Part shown: piece after piece, positions 60,670-64,000 of the stretch | Layout: the number at the start of each line of letters is the position of its first letter | How positions within the stretch are numbered: the first letter of the stretch is position 1 | The notes under the pieces: model-generated | Databases searched by the model: none | Told to the model about the DNA's origin: nothing | Seen by the model: only the letters and a program-made list of their open reading frames with translations | Position numbers and translations under genes: made by a program | Assembly (NCBI RefSeq): GCF_022808175.1 | Contig: NZ_JALGBX010000020.1 | Location: forward strand, 124,001 to 188,000 | Length of the DNA stretch: 64,000 bases | Source: Streptomyces sp. AP-93 | GTDB lineage: Bacteria; Actinomycetota; Actinomycetes; Streptomycetales; Streptomycetaceae | Direction of reading: 5' to 3'

Positions 60670-60743
60670 CCCCGGCAGTTCGTCGATTCCATGAGCCATC
60701 CGCCGTCGCCGATGGCTCCCATGGTCGACATCTGCTGCCGGGG
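60670..60743 (+). terminator. Large imperfect hairpin after the aminotransferase gene
   Basis: A 74-nt structure with three paired blocks: CCCCGGCAG (60670-60678) with CTGCCGGGG (60735-60743), GTCGA (60682-60686) with TCGAC (60725-60729), and the AGCCAT region (60694-60699) with ATGGCT (60712-60717), around a 12-nt loop. It begins 20 bp after the stop and probably ends the transcript, though the size is unusual and the duplicated element follows 21 bp later. Confidence 0.6.
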
Positions 60744-60764
60744 GCCTGGCCAGAGCCTGGACAA

Positions 60765-60847
60765 GGGTCACGCGGGCTTCTGGACGTCTCCAGAAGGAGG
60801 TGCGGCTCTATCCGGTATTCCGGTGTATTGATGAGTTTCCTCCCTAT
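60765..60847 (+). repeat. Duplicated non-coding element, copy 2
   Basis: This 83-bp element matches 51760-51844 in the same direction. The TCTGGA-CGTC-TCCAGA hairpin (60779-60794) and the CCGG-TATT-CCGG dyad are unchanged. It ends 34 bp before the convergent MASE1 gene stop. Unlike copy 1 it is not in front of a gene, which argues against a simple cis-regulatory leader. Confidence 0.9.
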
Positions 60848-60880
60848 TTCGCCTTAGTCAAGGGTTTGTTCCGCCGTCTT

Positions 60881-61870
60881 TCATTCCTTCGGCGGGGCCA
60901 GGCGGGCCACCACGTCGGCCAGGTCCTCGCAGACCTCCTCGATCTTCAGGCGGACGTTGTCCTGCTCGGCGACGAGGGCAGCCAGCAGCAGCGCGGTCAG
61001 GGCGGCCGCTCCGTTGAGCGCCTGGAGGTTGACCATGACCTCGAGGAGGGTGTGGCCGGCGAAGGGTCCGGCGCGGTCGGTCGCCGCCGTGATCGCCAGG
61101 ACGGACACGAGCAAGGCGCACGGTGCGCTGCCGGGGAGCCGGAAGCGCACCGCGGCCCAGATGAGCAGGGGGAAGACGAGGAAGAGCAGGGACAGGGAGC
61201 TGCGGGTGGCCGCGAGGGTGACGCCGCCGACCGTGACCGCCAGAGCCGCCGCCTCGGCCGCCCGGTACGGGTCCCGGGGCAGCCGGGCCCGGCGCAGGAC
61301 CAGCAGCAGCGGGGTCACCAGGAGGACGCCCATCGTGTCGCCGGCCCACCACGCCGACCACACCGGCCAGAAGCTCCGCACCGGCAGGTCGCCCGTGAAG
61401 ACCAGCGTCCAGGTCCCGGTGGTGGCGCTGATCAGCATCGGCGCCAGGCCGCCGAGGAAGACCAGCGCCAGCCCGTCCCGCAGCCGGTCCAGTTCGGGGC
61501 GGAAGCCCACCCGGCGCAGCAGCGCGTAGGCGCACAGCGGACTCAGGGTGTTGCCCACGATGATTCCGAGGTCGACCAGACCGAACGTGCTGATCCGCTC
61601 GATGGCGAGGTAGGTCCCGAGCGCGAGGCCCGGCCAGATCCGGGGCCCGAACCACAGCAGAGCGGCGAGGGCGATGCCGGTGGGCAGCCACAGGGGTGTG
61701 ACGACCGCCCCCTCGACGCTCACGTGCAGCAGCAGGCCGATCCGGCCGGTCGCGTAGTAGGCGACGGCGACCCCGAGGATCCGCAGGAGGGCCTCGGCCG
61801 GACGTCGCCATTCCACGGTGCGCACCACTGCATCAGACAACGGCCCGGGCGCCTTGGCATGGCGTGACAC
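60881..61870 (-). CDS. MASE1-domain integral membrane protein
   Basis: A 329-residue membrane protein with about eight to ten hydrophobic segments forming a MASE1 domain (GLLLHVSVEGAVVTPLWLPTGIALAALLWFG region; short: TPLWLPTGIALA). MASE1 is normally an N-terminal sensor fused to GGDEF or kinase domains; here the protein ends in a short coiled tail (EQDNVRLKIEEV) with no output domain. GTG 61870 lies 31 bp after the phosphatase stop, on the same strand, so the PP2C-type phosphatase encoded upstream may be the separate output. Confidence 0.88.
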   Translation of the reverse strand: MSRHAKAPGPLSDAVVRTVEWRRPAEALLRILGVAVAYYATGRIGLLLHVSVEGAVVTPLWLPTGIALAALLWFGPRIWPGLALGTYLAIERISTFGLVDLGIIVGNTLSPLCAYALLRRVGFRPELDRLRDGLALVFLGGLAPMLISATTGTWTLVFTGDLPVRSFWPVWSAWWAGDTMGVLLVTPLLLVLRRARLPRDPYRAAEAAALAVTVGGVTLAATRSSLSLLFLVFPLLIWAAVRFRLPGSAPCALLVSVLAITAATDRAGPFAGHTLLEVMVNLQALNGAAALTALLLAALVAEQDNVRLKIEEVCEDLADVVARLAPPKE

Positions 61871-61901
61871 GCGCGGACGGGTGGCCGGTCGCCGGGGAGG
61901 G

Positions 61902-62726
61902 TCAGCGCGGTCGGGCCGCGTCGTGGCGCAGGACGAGCACCGCGGCGTCGTCGGCGTGACCGGTGAAATCGGCCACCTTCATCACCTCGGCGGCCAGCTC
62001 GTCGGGATCGGCTCCCGCCGCCCCTCCGACGATCTCGGCCACCCGGTCGAGCCCCACCTCGATCGGGAACGACGGCCCTTCGACCACCCCGTCGGTGACC
62101 AGGACGAGGGAGCCCGCCTCCGTCAGCCTCCGGCGGGTCACCGGGTACCGGGCTCCGGTGACCGTGCCCAGGGGCGGACCGCCGGCGTCCTCGGCGATGC
62201 CGTACCGGCCGTCGACGGTGGCCCAGACGGTGGGGACGTGGCCGGCCCGGGCCGTCTGGATCTCCCACGCACGCGGATCGAAGCGGAGCAGACTGCAGGT
62301 CGCGAACAGCTCGCTGTCCATGGAGAGCAGTACGTCATTGGCCTGGCTCAGGACCTCGCCGGGATCGAGGACGACGGCGGCCACGGCGCGCAGACACACC
62401 CGGACCTGCCCCATGAAGGCGGTGGCCGCCACATCGTGCCCCTGCACGTCGCCGATGGAGAAGGCGAGGGCCCCGCCCGCCACCCGGAAGCCGTCGTACC
62501 AGTCACCGCCGATGTCCAGGCCGCGCCGGGCGGGCGCGTACCGGGCCGCGGTCCTCAGCCCCGGCAGTACGGGCAGGGAGGCGGGCAGCAGCTCGCGCTG
62601 CAGGGCCTCGGCAAGCTCCACCCGGGCCTGCTGCAGCTCCGCGCCCTCCCGCGCCTGGGCGGTGAGCCGGCCCAGCATGCCCAGCAGATCCGCGCTGGCG
62701 GGCCGGGGCGGCCGGCGCGGGGTCAC
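61902..62726 (-). CDS. SpoIIE/RsbU-type PP2C serine phosphatase
   Basis: A 274-residue phosphatase with a short N-terminal helical linker (QARVELAEALQRELLP) and the SpoIIE catalytic domain. GGDWYDGF (Asp metal ligand), IGDVQGHDVAATAFMGQVR and VLVTDGVVE, with the last Asp in GHADDAAVLVL, are all present, so it should be active. Such enzymes dephosphorylate anti-anti-sigma factors and start stress sigma cascades. It lacks its own PAS or GAF sensor, and the co-encoded MASE1 protein may serve as the input. GTG 62726 is the start. Confidence 0.93.
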   Translation of the reverse strand: MTPRRPPRPASADLLGMLGRLTAQAREGAELQQARVELAEALQRELLPASLPVLPGLRTAARYAPARRGLDIGGDWYDGFRVAGGALAFSIGDVQGHDVAATAFMGQVRVCLRAVAAVVLDPGEVLSQANDVLLSMDSELFATCSLLRFDPRAWEIQTARAGHVPTVWATVDGRYGIAEDAGGPPLGTVTGARYPVTRRRLTEAGSLVLVTDGVVEGPSFPIEVGLDRVAEIVGGAAGADPDELAAEVMKVADFTGHADDAAVLVLRHDAARPR

Positions 62727-62840
62727 GGACCACTCCGGGATACGTCCATGTGCCTCTGCTTCCGCTGCGCGAAAGACCCGTGCCCATCATATTTCGGCTC
62801 GGCGCACGGCGCGCAGGTCGCCCGGAGGTTCGGGAGGCCC

Positions 62841-63611
62841 TCAAGCCGTCGAGAACAGCCGTCCGTAGTCCGTGACGGGAGTGGTCGGGGTGGCCGCCGC
62901 GCGAAGGGCCGCCCACAGGAGCGTCTGGTTCGCGGTCAGGACCGGGCGGCCCAAGGTGGCCTCCAGGGCCGCGATCGCCCCGACGGCGCGGAAGCCGTTG
63001 CCGCCGATGACGACCGCGTCCGCCGTGTCGGGGACGTGCGCCGCCACCCAGTCGTGCAGGGCCCGCGGCCCGATGAGGGTCTGCCCGCTGGGGAGGCCGC
63101 AGGGGGCGGCGTACGGGACCTCGAAGCCGGCGTCCTCGTAGTAGCCCCGGCCCAGGTCGCTCAGCGTCTCGTCGAACCACGGCGGGTCCACGAGGGCGAG
63201 CCGGCCGGCCTCCAGCGCCCGCAGCGCCTCGACGGTGGCGGCGCAGGTGGCGACCACGGGCAGCCCGTGGGTGCGCTCGCGCAGCCGGTCCAGCATGTAC
63301 CCCTCGCCGCGCGGGCCGATGACGTAGGCGGAGCTGGTGAAGGCGTAGGCGATCACCGACACCGGGGCGGCCGCCAGTAGCTCGGCGGCATCGTCCACGT
63401 GCGGGGGCTCGGCGAAGGCCCGTACGGGCGCGAGCGGAATGGTGGAGTCCATCGCGCCGCCGCGCCCCATCGCGCGAAACGGCACCCGGGCGGCGTGCAG
63501 GCCCACGTCGGCCGGAGCCATGGCGCGCAGCTCCGACTCGGGGCCGACATCGGCGTGCGGGGTGAGGACGCCGAGGCGGACGCGCACGTCCCACCCGTCG
63601 GGCTGCCACAT
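62841..63611 (-). CDS. Asp/Glu-racemase-superfamily protein (maleate isomerase / arylmalonate decarboxylase-like)
   Basis: A 256-residue protein of the maleate cis-trans isomerase/arylmalonate decarboxylase branch. The first catalytic Cys is in VVATCAATVEAL. The second Cys site, which in isomerases and racemases lies in a CTN-type loop, reads IGGNGFRA, so no second Cys is present. A two-Cys 1,1-proton transfer is therefore unlikely, and a one-Cys reaction is more plausible. ATG 63611 is the start. It is divergent from recQ, with a 175-bp spacer. Confidence 0.85.
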   Translation of the reverse strand: MWQPDGWDVRVRLGVLTPHADVGPESELRAMAPADVGLHAARVPFRAMGRGGAMDSTIPLAPVRAFAEPPHVDDAAELLAAAPVSVIAYAFTSSAYVIGPRGEGYMLDRLRERTHGLPVVATCAATVEALRALEAGRLALVDPPWFDETLSDLGRGYYEDAGFEVPYAAPCGLPSGQTLIGPRALHDWVAAHVPDTADAVVIGGNGFRAVGAIAALEATLGRPVLTANQTLLWAALRAAATPTTPVTDYGRLFSTA

Positions 63612-63786
63612 CGCGTGTTCCTCTCGGAGGCCGGGAGATACGGGAGATCCTCCACTGTGTCACCGGTCGGGCCGCAGTGGTGCCCGGCCGCGCCGCCGCG
63701 TGCGGGGCCGCGGCGTCCTTCCGGGATATCCACAGGGCGGAGGGGATCCGGGCGGATGTGTCCGAGGAGGTCGCTAGGCTTCTGGG

Positions 63787-64000
63787 ATGACCCCTTCGGA
63801 AGCAGCCGTCGAAATCCCCGACGCCCAGCAGGTGCTCCACCGCGTCTTCGGGTACGACTCGTTCCGCGGCGAGCAGCAGCAGATCATCGAGCACGTCGCC
63901 GACGGCGGCGACGCGCTGGTGCTGATGCCGACCGGCGGCGGCAAATCGCTCTGCTACCAGATCCCGGCACTGGTCAGAGCGGGCACCGGAGTGGTGATCT
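63787..64000 (+). CDS. recQ: RecQ-family DNA helicase (5' end only)
   Basis: The first 71 codons of an ATP-dependent DNA helicase. VLHRVFGYDSFRGEQQQIIEHV is the RecQ motif 0 (core FRGEQQQII), and LMPTGGGKSLCYQIPAL is Walker A (motif I). The gene runs past the window end, so the later helicase motifs and the RQC/HRDC regions cannot be judged. ATG 63787 starts 37 residues before the Walker A region, as usual for the family. Confidence 0.95.
   Translation, partial: MTPSEAAVEIPDAQQVLHRVFGYDSFRGEQQQIIEHVADGGDALVLMPTGGGKSLCYQIPALVRAGTGVVI

Noticed and set aside
51760..60847. A mobile element bounded by att sites (the repeated element).
   Set aside because: No integrase, transposase or excisionase lies between the copies and the genes look chromosomal; kept only as one option in the finding.
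30..64000. CRISPR arrays, tRNA or rRNA genes, complete insertion sequences.
   Set aside because: No spaced direct repeats of CRISPR type, no cloverleaf-like segments with CCA-side features, and no transposase frames were seen on reading both strands.

Overview
The window reads as chromosomal DNA from a Streptomyces-type actinomycete. GC content is very high, third codon positions are almost all G or C, GTG starts and 1-8 bp gene overlaps are common, and family-level markers fit (F420 enzymes, an AfsR-like NB-ARC regulator, an MbtH/NRPS locus, rare TTA codons). I see no rRNA, tRNA, CRISPR array, intact insertion sequence or replication origin.

Layout. 0-4 kb: sensor kinase and GerMN-like lipoprotein, a solitary cytochrome P450, a membrane-anchored unknown. 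4-11.5 kb: gamma-glutamyltransferase, methionine aminopeptidase facing an XRE regulator across a palindromic operator, a small lipoprotein with a truncated SnoaL-like gene, an MBL hydrolase facing a MarR regulator, an F420-type PPOX enzyme, an Ala/Pro-rich unknown. 11.6-16.3 kb: a reductive pyrimidine or hydantoin degradation run (beta-ureidopropionase, class III aminotransferase, dihydropyrimidinase, LLM F420 oxidoreductase). 16.9-32.8 kb: a compact biosynthetic gene cluster (ATP-grasp ligase, MFS exporter, MbtH, carbamoyltransferase, two NRPSs, SbnA-like and SbnB-like 2,3-diaminopropionate synthases, Sfp-type PPTase). 33-48 kb: AhpD-like protein, NB-ARC/TPR regulator, housekeeping enzymes, FUSC and PiT transporters, a DHA2 exporter with MarR, macrodomain protein, MMPL transporter and acyl-CoA dehydrogenase. 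49.1-49.9 kb: decayed genes (DUF4331 remnant). 49.9-60.7 kb: oleate hydratase, a sulfur-oxidation cassette (sulfite oxidase-like, persulfide dioxygenase-rhodanese, sulfurtransferase), a TetR gene with matching operators in front of itself and of a fused epimerase/alpha-beta hydrolase, and an Lrp/EamA/aminotransferase group. 60.9-64 kb: MASE1 protein, SpoIIE-type phosphatase, Asp/Glu-racemase-superfamily protein, and the start of RecQ, which runs off the window.

The most interesting system is the 16.9-32.8 kb cluster. SbnA and SbnB homologues should make L-2,3-diaminopropionate. The carbamoyltransferase has lost the usual ornithine-binding motifs and may make beta-ureidoalanine, as in viomycin-type pathways. 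Two NRPS modules (A-PCP-E* and C-A[MT]-PCP-TE) would give an N-methylated dipeptide, and the ATP-grasp enzyme may add a further amide bond. The epimerase domain is degenerate at several core motifs although its PCP and the downstream C domain look like partners of an active one. TTA codons in mbtH and the first NRPS gene suggest bldA control. A second puzzle is an ~84-bp non-coding element present twice (51.76 and 60.77 kb) in direct orientation.
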